From Limanda limanda (lineage: Eukaryota; Chordata; Actinopteri; Pleuronectiformes; Pleuronectidae): a stretch of DNA of 64,000 bases. The position numbers were made by a program, and so were the translations under genes. Position 1 is the first letter of the stretch, and each line of letters starts with the position of its first letter. The DNA lies in assembly GCF_963576545.1 (NCBI RefSeq), contig NC_083638.1, positions 6,374,659-6,438,658 of the forward strand. The letters run 5' to 3'. Of the stretch, positions 1-11,110 are shown piece by piece. Under the pieces are notes generated by a model. The model was not told the DNA's origin. It saw only the letters and a list, made by a program, of their open reading frames with translations, and did not search any database.

Positions 1-42
1 AGGTGCACGTTGGTTTCGTAATGACAAGCTGTTGTGCAGAAG

Positions 43-837
43 ATGTCCACGCTGTCTGTGACTGATATCCCAGATGTTGGTCATGGTGAGAGACGCTTCT
101 CTTACATGTTATCAGCAGAGCCCGGCTCTTTTATCAGTTGGCTGATGGCGTCCGCTGATATGAGCCCTTCACTGTCATATCAGGGTCAGTTTGCTGATAT
201 GTGCCAGTATGAAAGCTTTGATTTGACAGAATTAACAATGCAGCAAACGTGTGCATTTATGTTTTTAAAAAAAATCTTAAATTGAGGAATCTTTGCCAGG
301 TTATATATACACACACTTACGACTTGTTTTGATTCCTACAGTCTCGATCAAAAGAATGGCAGAAGTTCAAATACTAACCTTCACATTAATCGTATTTATT
401 CCATGAGTTTTGTGTGTCTGTTGTGTACCACCTCTTGGCTAATGTACGCTTAACGTTTATTTTGGACACTGGCCAAAACTGATAAGGACAAGTGGAAACT
501 TGTGCTGGAAACGTGTCAGTGTAACGTCACGATGTGTTTGCAGATGGTTCTGAATGTGAGTGTGTGTGTGTGTGTGTGTCTCCTCTGCCAGATGAGAGTA
601 CGGTGTTTGAAGGGGCCTCTGAGCTGCAGCTGGACTGCATGGTTGAGGAGAGCAGCGGAGGCGCCACAGTGAAGCGCGGCGGCCTGCTGTCGCTCGCTGA
701 CCTCTCCCAGCCCGATGACTTCCATGCCCCCCCTCACAACGGCCCTTCACTGACCAAGATGAGCAGCCCCCTGGCGGTGGAGACGGGCAACATCAAGCTG
801 GACCCGGCTGCCGGGGACACGTCCGGCAGCAGCATAG
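43..837 (+). CDS. nr1h3: nr1h3 exons 1-2: N-terminal A/B region
   Basis: Coding segments 43-85 and 592-837 encode the poorly conserved activation region before the zinc fingers, about 96 residues rich in Ser, Gly and acidic residues. Exon 1 may begin with a splice acceptor at 37-39 (cag) or be part of a longer 5' UTR exon; the window edge prevents a decision. The 506-bp intron between them carries a short GT run (about 559-579) immediately before the exon 2 acceptor. No domain is recognised in this part, as is usual for the family. Confidence 0.85.
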
Positions 838-3800
838 GTGAGAGGGGGGGAAGGGCTTCAATACACAACTTGAGCCCATGTTACATCCGAATCCTTGTAC
901 TGTTGAAGTCTTTAAATAGTTTTCTTTAAGAAAATGAAGTTTCACCGTATGAATCTGGACGGCAGTTTCTGTTAATGTCACTGCCCTTTGTGTTTCTGAA
1001 AATGATCAAGTCAGACCAGGAACGACTCAACGACTCAAATGAAAACATGATTCAGTTTGATCTAAATTGAGTCAAGATGCTTTGTGTTTTCTGGCAGATT
1101 CAGTCAGCACCTGATACAACAGTGTTGTCGGGTTGTTTGTGTGTGTGTGTGTGTAATGTGTCATCAAGTGTCTTTCTGTGTGTAACTGGTGTGATCTTCC
1201 ACACTGTACGGACCTGTTTGTCACAGACATGATCTTTTTGTAACAACACCATGAGCTCAGGCTGGATTGTTTCATAATAAAAGTTTGGATTTTAATAGTC
1301 ACACTTTTTATTATTATTATTATTAGTAATTTTATTAGGTTGTACAAGGGCACAGGAAGCAGTGCTTTTAAATATGTCAAAATATTACAATTATTTAGGT
1401 AAATCTTCATTATATTAATGTCCATTTAATGCTGCTTCCTTTGCACCTTATAACTGTTGTTTTTATTTTTAAGAGAAATATTTTGGTGGTCTCCATAGTT
1501 TGTAATGTCTCCATGTGTTGTACTTCTGGCTCAACAATACAATTACTAGCAAGCTGCAATAAAACTACAAGACCAACATTGAACTGATCGTCAGAACTGA
1601 TCTCAGTACAGCCAGCGTGTCTTTCTGTAGATTGAGAGAGAATGTAGCGCATCAAGTGTTGTTCTCTTCTCTATTCTCTAAAAGGTATATAATTAATCCT
1701 GTTGAAACCTGCAGGAACCCTGTTTAGTCACATTACTGCCTAAAAGAATGTCTCTGACTGAAATGCTTCAAAGTTCTTAAAATGATTTATCCCCTCCCTC
1801 CACGTGTGTAGATGGTCAGCCGGTGAAGAGGAAGAAGGGGCCGGCTCCGAAGATGTTGGGCAATGAGGTGTGCAGCGTCTGCGGTGACAAGGCCTCGGGT
1901 TTCCATTACAACGTGTTGAGCTGTGAAGGCTGCAAGGGCTTCTTCCGACGCAGCGTCATCAAGAGCGCCCAGTACTCCTGCAAGAACAACGGCCGCTGCG
2001 AGATGGACATGTACATGCGCCGCAAGTGCCAGCAGTGTCGCCTGCGCAAGTGTCGGGAGGCCGGCATGCTGGAGCAGTGTGAGTGGTCCTTTTACCAAAA
2101 GTGTCAAAGATGTAGAAGATGTAAATTCCACTCTGAAATGAAGAGTGAATAACATGAGAATGAAATTGATCCTCTGCACTGAGAGATTGAGCTTCGGTGA
2201 AGAACGTGCGTCCCCTCTGACCTTTTAGGTGTCCTCTCTGAGGAGCAAATCAGACTAAAGAAGATGAAGAAGCAGCACGACGAGGACGCCGCCCGCCCGT
2301 CCACCGTGGTCACGCCCACGCCTCCGCAGGAAGTGGTCACGCTGGATCCTCAGCAGCTGGAGATGATCGAGAAGCTGGTGACCATGCAGAAGCAATGCAA
2401 CAAGAGGTCTTTCCTCGAACGACCAAAAGTCACGGTAAGCGAACGTCTCGAGGAACAAGATGCAGCATTTGTGTAGGTGTTTAGTTTGGGTGGCTGTTGA
2501 TCTGCTATAGCCTGGAAGGTGAAGGAGAAGGTACAGCTGCTATATAGACAACACAGGCGGTGGACTAGTGGCAGAAATTTGGACTATGGGCAGAAAAGGT
2601 CTCTGGTTCGTCTCTGGTTCGACTCCACGGAGAAACAACAAAAAGACGAACCTGCATTGATCTGTCCAAAAATCCAAGAGGATTCTCCCTACCCTGTCTA
2701 GTGCCCCTGAGCAAGGCACCTTACTCCCCCAACATCTGCTCCCCGGGCGCCGTACATGGCTGCTCACTGCTCTGTGTGTCCTGCACCAGATGGGTTAAAA
2801 GCAGAGGTTAAATTTCCCTCCTTGCATGAGTGTGCTTGTGCATGTCTGTGCATGTGTTTGGGACAAATAAATGTATCTTAATCCTAATCTTAAATCATAT
2901 TCATGTGAGCAGGATCTTCTTGTAAAAGCCACGATGATTTGAAATACTGGTTTACCCCGGAATATTCTGTGGCTTCTGCTTTCAAAACATATCAGAGAAA
3001 TGTTTACTCCATGTTAACCAATCCATAACTACGCTTGTGTTTGTTGATGTGTATATATTTTTTGTGTGTGCGTCAAACAGCCGTGGCCTCAGAGTCAGGA
3101 CTTGCAGAACCGAGAAGTGCGTCAGCAGCGGTTCGCCCACTTCACCGAGCTCGCCATCATGTCAGTGCAGGAGATCGTGGACTTTGCGAAGCAGCTCCCT
3201 GGTTTCCTGGAGCTCACGAGGGAGGATCAGATCGCTCTGCTGAAGACGTCCACCATCGAGGTTTGTCCTGATTTATAGGGATGCACGTGCACCAATTGAT
3301 TTCTCAATTTGGATACTGACACCTGGGCTTTTAGATCTTACCCCGATGTCATGCCAGTGTTTGATTTGTAATTTGTAGGCTTCACTGTGTGGAAGAGACT
3401 GGAATCGTTCTCTTTAATGAGGCAACATTAGAATGGATGTAAATGTTGCTCTAAGACAAACTATAACAAACACCTGACTGTGTTTGTCTCCCTCAGATCA
3501 TGCTGCTGGAGACGTCACGCCGGTACAACCCTACTATCGACAGCATCACGTTTCTGAAGGACTTCAGTTATAATAAGGATGATTTCGCAAAAGCAGGTGA
3601 ATTTACTCATTCGTGTTCATGGAGGATGTGCTTGATATCCCTCAAACTGATTGTCCCTTTTGTATTTAAATGCTTCAAAGAAAGGTTGAGCAGCCGTAGT
3701 CATTGTGGAATGTTTTGATTTTTAAACCAATTAGAGCTCCACAGTCACGTTTTAAATCCGCCTGTAACTCAGAGGTGCTGCATCTTGTTACCTGATGGTC

Positions 3801-4830
3801 TGGACCTGGGATGTCAGATAGAACATTTGTATCTCCTTGGCCTGTAGCTATACTTCAAATCGGTTATGTTTCAAAGAATTACTTTCACTCTGCTGAAGAC
3901 AATTGCACCACTCTCTCTTCTTTTAAAAATAACCTCTCTTGTTTCCCTGTGTCTCTCTCTCTCAACCTTCTCCTCCTCAGGGCTTCAGCTGGAGTTCATT
4001 AACCCCATCTTTGAGTTTTCAAAAGGAATGAATGACCTGCACCTGGACGAGGCCGAGTACGCCCTGCTCATCGCTATCAACATCTTCTCTGCAGGTCAGA
4101 ATTCAGAACATACACAATCTGCAGTGAATCCTCCATATCCACGGTTTTAAGGACCAAAACAATCTGATAATCTGTTGCAATTAGAGAATTAAGAGTTTGC
4201 TAATCTTTGTTTTGCATGTTGAACCTTGTTTAGATCGACCAAATGTGCAGGATCATGATTTGGTGGAGCGGCTGCAGCAGCCCTACGTGGACGCACTGCG
4301 CTCTTACATCATGATCAAGAGACCGCATGTAAGTGCTGAGTGGTTTACATAAGCACTTCTCTTGTGACCGGCAGTATGTCAGCATAGCCCGGTTGCTGTC
4401 ATCACAACAAGCACATTGGGTCAGGGCTGAGGTTAAATCCTTTGGTTCAGACTCGGGGGGGGCGGTTCCAGCAGCTCGGCTGTGTGTGAGATGAGAAAAG
4501 GACGTATAGAGGAACTGTTTAAACTTTTACTGCAGCTGCAACTAGAGCCTTTGTAACTTTGTGTTTTTCTTATTTGAACTAAAAGCAACAAGACTCATTG
4601 TGACACAGATTTTAGAATTGATCGAAGGGGAAAAAGTCTCCTCTCTTCCTTTTTTTAATAACTTTTTTTAAACGTTTCCTCAGGATCACTTGATGTTCCC
4701 CCGCATGCTGATGAAGCTGGTGAGCCTCCGCACGCTGAGCAGCGTCCACTCGGAGCAGGTCTTTGCCCTTCGCCTCCAGGACAAGAAGCTTCCTCCGCTG
4801 CTCTCGGAAATCTGGGACGTCAACGAGTGA
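43..4830 (+). CDS. nr1h3: nr1h3, liver X receptor alpha (nine coding exons)
   Basis: This gene encodes an oxysterol-activated nuclear receptor that, as a heterodimer with RXR, binds DR4 elements and controls cholesterol efflux and lipogenic genes. Coding exons are 43-85, 592-837, 1812-2078, 2229-2434, 3081-3260, 3497-3596, 3981-4094, 4234-4328 and 4684-4830. All junctions are GT/AG and every phase matches, giving 465 residues against 447 in human LXR-alpha. The start is the ATG at 43 ([14 protein letters not shown]); its single leftover G joins exon 2 as an Asp codon. The DNA-binding domain starts near residue 117, and the ligand-binding domain runs from about residue 255 to the C-terminal AF-2 helix [16 protein letters not shown]-beta is the main alternative. 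The identity of the linker and LBD and the adjacent madd gene favour LXR-alpha. Teleosts are thought to retain a single LXR. Confidence 0.96.
1812..2078 (+). CDS. nr1h3: nr1h3 exon 3: two-zinc-finger DNA-binding domain
   Basis: This exon encodes residues about 97-185, including the basic stretch [14 protein letters not shown] and both C4 zinc fingers. Finger 1 starts [18 protein letters not shown] and contains the P-box EGCKGFF, which in this receptor class recognises AGGTCA half-sites. Finger 2 continues through [20 protein letters not shown]. All eight zinc-binding cysteines are visible. The exon ends with one base of a Cys codon completed in exon 4. Confidence 0.97.
2229..2434 (+). CDS. 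nr1h3: nr1h3 exon 4: hinge region
   Basis: The exon encodes [16 protein letters not shown], the lysine-rich D region linking DNA-binding and ligand-binding domains, then [19 protein letters not shown], the conserved start of the ligand-binding fold. The donor is gtaagc at 2435. The downstream intron contains a tRNA-derived SINE. Confidence 0.93.
2546..2895 (+). repeat. tRNA-derived SINE (V-SINE-like) in nr1h3 intron 4
   Basis: The left part has RNA polymerase III-like promoter boxes: an A-box-like TGGACTAGTGG at 2561-2571 and a B box GGTTCGACTCC at 2616-2626, at tRNA-like spacing. The body contains CCTGAGCAAGGCACCTTAC and CTCCCCGGGCGCC, a segment I recognise from widespread fish SINEs of the V-SINE type. 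It ends in an ATCTTAATCCTAATCTTA-type tail near 2895. It is not a functional tRNA gene. Boundaries are approximate. Confidence 0.8.
3081..4830 (+). CDS. nr1h3: nr1h3 exons 5-9: ligand-binding domain and AF-2
   Basis: Segments 3081-3260, 3497-3596, 3981-4094, 4234-4328 and 4684-4830 encode the helical ligand-binding domain. Recognisable blocks are [26 protein letters not shown], the LXR signature [48 protein letters not shown] and [20 protein letters not shown]. The domain ends with the AF-2 helix before TGA at 4828-4830. Introns are 84-384 bp. No interruption is seen, so the receptor looks functional. Confidence 0.95.
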
Positions 4831-7800
4831 CTGCGAACCTGGTGTCGCACTCCTGTGGCTTTAAAAGTCCGAGACTGACACGGCATCCAGCCGGGACCCG
4901 GACCTCTTCCCGCACGGACCGGTTTAAGGCGTGGAGATTTCATTTGTCTCGTGGCAGGAGAGCATCATTGACTGCTGAACGGATTTGTGTTCATGAGAAG
5001 AAACCTGGACACTTAGTTTTACTTTGAGCCTTTTGTTGTTCTTCCTCTTGTGTAGATGCTGACATGATTGTGGCAATATTGAACACCAGCACCAGGCTCC
5101 GAAGCCGTTTATCTGATTTAATATTTGTTGAAAGTCTCTCTAGTGCAGTTCTGTACTCATCCTCTAACAATCATCAGAAGGTTTGGATCAGGTTTGAGCT
5201 GATTTCCGTTTTACAGCTGAAGATTTGGTCTAAAAAAACAGGGATTTGCAGTCGTGCAACAGGTGGAAACGGATACAGAGTTGAGCTCCGGCAGATTCAT
5301 GTCTGATATTCACGTTATTGATGTTGGGGTGAAGCAGTGAGTCATCTGGACGGTATTGTGCATCGTGATATTGCAGCAAATAGTTTGTTCTCTTTGATGT
5401 CAGTTCAGAAATCAGGCGTTTGTTGTAGTCGCTCAGGTAAAGTAATGTGAAGTACACCTCTGGGAATCGGGGGAGGGGGCGGGGGCTTCTGTAATTTCTA
5501 ATAGAGGACTTGATCTTTCTTCCAAGTGCATAAGGGACCCTTTTGGTCATTTCTAGATGTCCATCAAACGTTCATGTAAATTGTATATTTATTTTCACAG
5601 GACAAAAGTGTTGTAGTTGAGTGCACACAGGGGAAGTTTCCACGAGATTGTACAATCACAAACCAACGCACAAGAAAGTCAAACTGCAGGTGACAGAGAG
5701 GCCGTGCCCTCGTCGACAGGAAATGGTGAAGTGACACATTTTCTTTATTTTCAACACAGCGCACTGGTACCTGGAAATAGACGAGTGTCTCCAAATTCCG
5801 TGTAAAGATGAAGAGTTGGTTTAAAAAAAGAAAGTGAATCTCCGACAAGTTTAAAACCCCTGCTCCCACAAAGTTTATGTTCATGAATCAATATAGAAAG
5901 AACCTCTATTAACAACTTATTCATCATGATGTTTATGTTAGAAGTTTCTTTTATTCATTTCATAATTAAACCGTACAATCATTTTCAGATTTCGATCTGG
6001 GCTAATCATCCTGAGCGACACAGTTTCGAACAGGATACATAGAAATTAGCTGCCTTTTGATTTTGGTAATATACGAATAATACTGAGAAAACCCTCTGTG
6101 ACTGAATACACATTAGAAAAACAAGAGTATCGTCCTGGAACTGCTACTCGACACAAACAGCTTTAACTGGTCAGACTTTTTCAAAGCCTTCTTTAAAAGA
6201 AAAATCGACGTGGAGCAGAGGACATCAGGAAATGAATAGAAACATTTTTAAATGTCCTAACTGCAAAGATCTAGATGTTTATATCCATTCTGTGATTTTC
6301 ATGCATTTCTCCTGTGCAGTGCAAACTTGAAATGCTGCGTTAACAGCCGATAGAGGAATTTTAATGTAAATACGTAGCTGTATTGTTTATTCTGGCTTTA
6401 AAAAAAGAGACTGGACGAGACGGTGCTACTGCAGCGTGTTTTTTGTGTCTGTGTGGAGCTAAGTATCAACGTTAGACCTTCACAACCGCAGGAGTTAAAA
6501 CATTTTCAACCATTAATATGAGCTGCCGGTCAAAATCATAGCCTTTACATCAGTGTTGAGCTTTTTTTAATCATGTTTCTTTTGGCTTTCGTTGAATAAA
6601 TTCACTTTTAACAGCTAAAATGGAAAGATGATTCTTCACATTAGCAGATAAAACCAAACTGTCATTATAAAGTAGGTGAAAGCCGTGTGGTTACAGGCGC
6701 ATCAGGCAGGATGAGGTTTAATTTGATCTGAATTGGTCTCGTAAAGCACTTGAGTAACAGATGAATTGAATTGCAGACTTGGGTCTTTTTTTTTTTCTTT
6801 CTATTCGTATGTAAAGTAACAACATGTCTGTTTTCATCGTGTTTGTTTCAGTTAAAAACCTCCTAAATGGTCAAATCATTCTTTAAATCCTTCTTTTCTC
6901 ACAGCAGATGTTTGGGCACGCTTGCAGTAGTAGAAACACTTGTGTTGCTTCTTGCATTAACAATGACATCATCAACTTTCTACTGTGACTTGTTATAAAT
7001 GTCTTGTCTGAAAAGGATTCTACTGTTTCATGTCCCTCCCCGTTGCACAGGAGAGGAGTGTGTGTGTGTTTGTGTGTCTTTGAAACCCAGTCTGAAGAGA
7101 TCAATGGATAACCACAGGATTCACTGATCCATTCGTATCCTGGAAAATAACATAGACCTCTGTGTAAACTGCCATTCAATCCATCTGTGATATATATACA
7201 GTCGATTATTTTCATTTGATTGATTAAATAACAAAATTGCCAATGGAGCAGCATGTGAATGGGGGGAAACAACCTTCCTTGTTGGTTTGATTGAATTCAA
7301 ACGTGCATTGTTTTAACAGTGGGATGATTTTCAAGCTGCAGAGTCGTCACAGTTAAATCAGCTTTAGTTCATAGAGGTGGACTCCAGACATCTAGAGCTC
7401 CATGCCCATGTGCTGCTCTGTTCATCTGACATCACAAACTTTGTCCCTAAACTTAATTTCACTCTAACACACGGTGACCTGGCAAAATATGACCATGTAT
7501 TGTATGAAGCCTTCTGCCTTCCCCCTCAAAAACCTGGTTTTGTTTTTTATTAATAGCCAAAAAATGGGAACACATTTGTTTGTAATTGATTTTCTGACAC
7601 CCCCCTCTCTAACATTAGTATTAATGTTCTTGGATTTGTTTTGACAGATGGATCGATAATTAAACAAAGCAGATTATAAGTGATTTGTTTCAGTTCTGCA
7701 AAACTTAACTTTGGGTTTCAGTGAAATGTAAAGTTTGCCTTTTTGGTTTCTGGGTTTGCTGTTTGAGGCCAAATACTTCAAACCACTGAATTTAAAAGGA

Positions 7801-8130
7801 GCCTTTGCAAGTTTTCCACCTTGTTCTAATGACCCACAGGTCAACGGACACAAATGCTCTTGTGTTGTACTCGAATCAAACGAGCAGAAAGCTGTTAGCT
7901 CTGAAATCTTTGTTTCTCGGTGTACATGTTATGTTAATGATGTAGGTATCAGTTAATTTTGCTGTATATACTGTAAGTGACATCTGATCTCATTTAATTC
8001 CTGTCCTCAAAGGGTGACACTAAACAATATTGATATATAGAAATGCAAACCTATTTTAATACTTGTAACTCCTGAAGACCTTCTGTTTTGTATGTACAGT
8101 ATAAATTAAAGCTATGCTGTAGTGCTTATG
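4831..8130 (+). other. nr1h3: nr1h3 3' untranslated region and likely poly(A) sites
   Basis: No coding exon follows the stop at 4828-4830. The AT-rich tract carries an AATAAA at 6595-6600 and an ATTAAA at 8105-8110 followed by a GT-rich stretch (about 8127-8140), the best candidate for the distal end. A 3.3-kb UTR is inferred, not proven. A shorter transcript ending near 6.6 kb is possible. Confidence 0.55.
8105..8110 (+). terminator. candidate distal poly(A) signal of nr1h3 (ATTAAA)
   Basis: This is a common variant hexamer, followed within 20-30 bases by a GT-rich downstream element. It is the last strong candidate before the hAT MITE and the madd promoter region. Transcript data are needed to choose between this site and the canonical AATAAA at 6595. 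Confidence 0.45.
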
Positions 8131-9660
8131 TGTTTGGAACTGGAATCACTTGTTTGCCCGTCAGACTTTAGACGTGTTGATGCTCAGGGACTTGATTTAA
8201 AGGGTCAGACTTATTAATTAGTCTTTATCACACCATGTTTTTATTTATCTTTATGTCCCTCAAAGATTTCCTGATTGATCTGAGAAGATGATGTAGCGCA
8301 CAGCAATATAATCATGATAGATTAATTATAAAAACATCCAGATTGTGTTTAAAGGTAAAGACCTTTACATTGCACATTTATACCAAAAGGGTTTGGGCAC
8401 CTCAAACTATATGAACACAGATATTTGTCACAGCTCAAGATACAATTTTATTATATATCAGGTTACTTTGTTAGAACTGGCCTAAAAACCTAACTTACTA
8501 GACAAATGAACACTTGAATATACAGCTAGTAGGACAACTAGCTACAATGATCTTGATGAAAAATGTATTTAACGTGTACTTTGACTTTAAATTTGGTCCA
8601 TGTGTCACATCCACTAAAACAGTTGAGGCTTGATTTATGATCGATACTTAAGCCGGCCACCAGGTGTCGTTTTTAGGGAGCTGTCATACACCAACTCTAT
8701 TGTAGAAAGTAACAGGAAAAAAGTGTTATTAGTTACTGGTAAACAGATTTTTTTTTAATTCACTATATAGTTCTCTACACCGGTGGCTCTCAACTGGTCT
8801 GGCTTCGGGACCCACCATCACCCATTAATGACAAGCTGCGACCCAAATCGAGGAAAAATTTTCAACTTTTCGAATTTATTTAATGAAAAGATTGGTACAG
8901 TTTGAACCTGAGATAGTACAGAATATCACAGTATGCCAAGTTTAATGATAAACCAAAACGACCAGCAGGTGGCGATGCTAGAGAGGGAAATATTCCCTTT
9001 TACACTCAATTAGCTGCATTTTTATTAAAACCCCAAAAGTGCATCTTAAGGACACAAGGTAATACAACATACATAACAATTCAGTAACTTAAGCAAGTAC
9101 TTAGGTAACTTAAGAGAGGAGTGTGAATAGACAGCAATCTGCTGCATAAAAAATTTCCTTCAAAATAAAAGCACAGGAAAAAGACCCACTTTTGGGTCGA
9201 GACCAACCAGTTGAGAATCACTTCTCTACACAAATGTTTGTTGAAAAAGGAAAAGTTATTATAAAAGTTCCAGACTCGTTCTCTGTGATGTAAGAGTAAT
9301 AATTCATAATCTTAATGAAGCTTCTAACATGAGACAGACTCTAAACTGAAAAAACAAACAAACAGAAAACTAATCGCTCAAGAGTTTGAGGTGATAAGAT
9401 CTGACCACGGTCTGGGCGCTACGTTATTACATCACTTCCTGTCTCTGTCGCCTGCTTCACCTCTCGTCTCATTAATAATATGAAGGGATTTGATATTATT
9501 GTGCAGAAAACCTCTCGTTGTGTTGTGTATGTGTCAAAAAGACAAACTCTGAAGCCATGGTCAAAGGTAGAATGGAGGGGGGTGGGGGGGGGCCGTCATA
9601 CACCCAGGGCCCCACAAAGGCTGGGACCGGCCCTGTCAGATGATAAAACAGTGAAAACCT
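8131..9660. other. nr1h3-madd intergenic spacer
   Basis: I see no gene here. The spacer holds the hAT MITE (8781-9223) and, near 8650-8690, a piece of a dispersed fish repeat (CCGGCCACCAGG and GGGAGCTGTCAT) also present at about 12111-12195 and 56035-56080. The spacer is short because both genes are in the same direction. Confidence 0.6.
8781..9223. mobile_element. non-autonomous hAT MITE (443 bp) between nr1h3 and madd
   Basis: The termini are inverted and begin CGGTGGCTCTCAACTGG on the left and, reversed, AAGTGATTCTCAACTGG on the right, a typical vertebrate hAT end. The inner parts also match as GACCCA and TGGGTC blocks. An exact 8-bp target duplication CTCTACAC flanks it at 8773-8780 and 9224-9231, the size expected for hAT transposases. 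No coding capacity is seen. Confidence 0.9.
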
Positions 9661-9844
9661 GACCGACACATCTTCGCTTCTGTCCCCGGGTCCAGCGACT
9701 CGGATGCCCGCCCCCGCTGCCAGTGTTCCCGCTCCTCGCTTCCCTTCCTCCGGGACCGGGAGTACAGGGAACTCCCTGCGGGCTGACGGTGCTGTCGGAG
9801 GGGGTGTTGTGAAGGAGGCAGGTCGGAACTGACCGGAGAGGCGG

Positions 9845-9847
<3 letters not shown>

Positions 9848-9910
<63 letters not shown>

Positions 9911-9916
9911 ACACAC
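9848..9916. repeat. (AC)n microsatellite in madd promoter region
   Basis: About 34 AC units with one interruption. Long apparent minus-strand open frames across it are artefacts of the GT repeat. Confidence 0.98.
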
Positions 9917-9999
9917 CTCCCATCAGTCACACCTCTGCCCGCCGGACACACGGCAGCAGCTCGCCCCCCCAACCCGACCTCCACAACCGGATGCTACAC

Positions 10000-10151
10000 C
10001 GAGGTTTTCCCGAGAGAAACACCCGGATCCAGGACGCCCGTCGCGGCCTCTCTCGCTCCGTGTGAGCGAGCAGGACTCCCTCCGCCCGGGCCGTCATCAG
10101 CAGCTGGCTCCGCAGCTAGCGTTAGCGGCTAACCGGCTAACCCTGCCCCAG
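10000..10151 (+). other. madd: probable non-coding first exon of madd (5' UTR)
   Basis: The GC-rich stretch ends in CCTGCCCCAG followed by GTGAGG, a strong donor. The next exon (18080-18289) begins after a pyrimidine-rich acceptor and carries the start codon 151 bases in. The left end is arbitrary, and alternative first exons are possible. Confidence 0.5.
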
Positions 10152-10960
10152 GTGAGGACGCTCCTTCACACCGACACCTGAGCCCTTCGTCCCCGCTGGG
10201 TTTCATTTCATCATCAGCATCACTAAACCTCCTCCTAACAATCCACCATGTTTTATCCATTTTTGACGTTTATCCACGGGGGGAGGAGAAGGCTACCGCT
10301 AGCAGCTAGCTATGCGGCTAGCTAGCTAATCCACCCGTGGCGTAGTGACAGCGTCGAGCTAGCGGAGCGGGGCTGAGGGGATGGATGTCCGGGGAGGGAA
10401 GGGACGTGGACACGGGGACACGGAGCTGGAGACCCGGGGGACACGACCTCCAGCTCCAGGGGACAGATCTGTGGGATTCACCGGGAGATGTTAGCATCGC
10501 CTCATCCCAGTTATCATCCCAGTTATCATCCCAGTTATTAGCCCAGTTACCTCCAGCTCATCGTCTGTAATCTCCATAGGTTGTAGGTGGAATTCCCTGT
10601 TAACCTCCACTAACCTGGTGGTCTGTGGGGGTGTTATTGGGTTTAATTCTCCCACACTGGTAGAAACGTGTTTGTCATTGAGGCCTGATCCATGTTGGGT
10701 TGTTTTACTCAATGTCAAACCTGCAGTAGTGCGAAGTAACTAAGTACATGTACTCGGTTACTGTGAGAGTATTTCTGCTTCAACCAGCCTCTGGCTTTCA
10801 CAGCTGGTACGTGTCAGAAGAGCCAGTGTATTTATCTAGAAGATCCCAGTTACTCGTTCAGTTTATTCTGGTCCAAAATAACAATTTCCACTAGAGATTG
10901 GATAGAAAACACTGAAGCGATTAAGTAACTGTAAATAACCAAAGGAATACTTATGTAATA

Positions 10961-11110
10961 TGGATGGATGGATAGATAGATGGATGGATACATAGATAGA
11001 TTTATTTTTACTTTATTGCTCCAGAGAGAAATCCAGGCATCCAGTATCAAACACAAGTGCATAAGAATTATAAAAGGTCAAAATGGGTCCAGAATAAGTT
11101 CACTGCAGCG
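10961..11110 (-). repeat. tetranucleotide repeat with adjoining retroposon-like 3' tail
   Basis: 10961-11000 is (GATG/GATA)n. The following ATTTATTTTTACTTTATTGC and the next ~90 bases resemble the reversed 3' end of a fish retroposon whose tail is a short tandem repeat. Family is not determined and the right boundary is uncertain. Confidence 0.4.

Larger units (their letters stand above)
9660..10480 (+). promoter_or_regulatory. madd: CpG-rich promoter region of madd
   Basis: Base composition changes sharply to GC and CpG rich, with CCGCCC-type motifs and a GCTAGCGTTAGCGGCTAACC palindromic cluster near 10115-10140. A good splice donor (CCCCAG then GTGAGG) at 10151/10152 suggests this is the end of a non-coding first exon. 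No TATA box is evident, as expected for a broadly used CpG promoter. The transcription start cannot be placed. Confidence 0.65.

Noticed and set aside
457..750. Minus-strand open frames over nr1h3 exon 2
   Set aside because: Shadow of the + strand exon plus the GT repeat.
2546..2630. tRNA gene from the A and B boxes in nr1h3 intron 4
   Set aside because: It cannot form a full cloverleaf by eye, is followed by SINE body sequence, and fits a SINE head.
5230..5884. Minus-strand open frames of about 106 codons in the nr1h3 3' UTR
   Set aside because: Composition and length are as expected by chance, and no splice sites or homology are evident.
9496..9984. Long minus-strand open frames across the AC repeat
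   Set aside because: They are produced by the dinucleotide repeat (Val-Cys runs) and GC-rich promoter sequence. No family resemblance.
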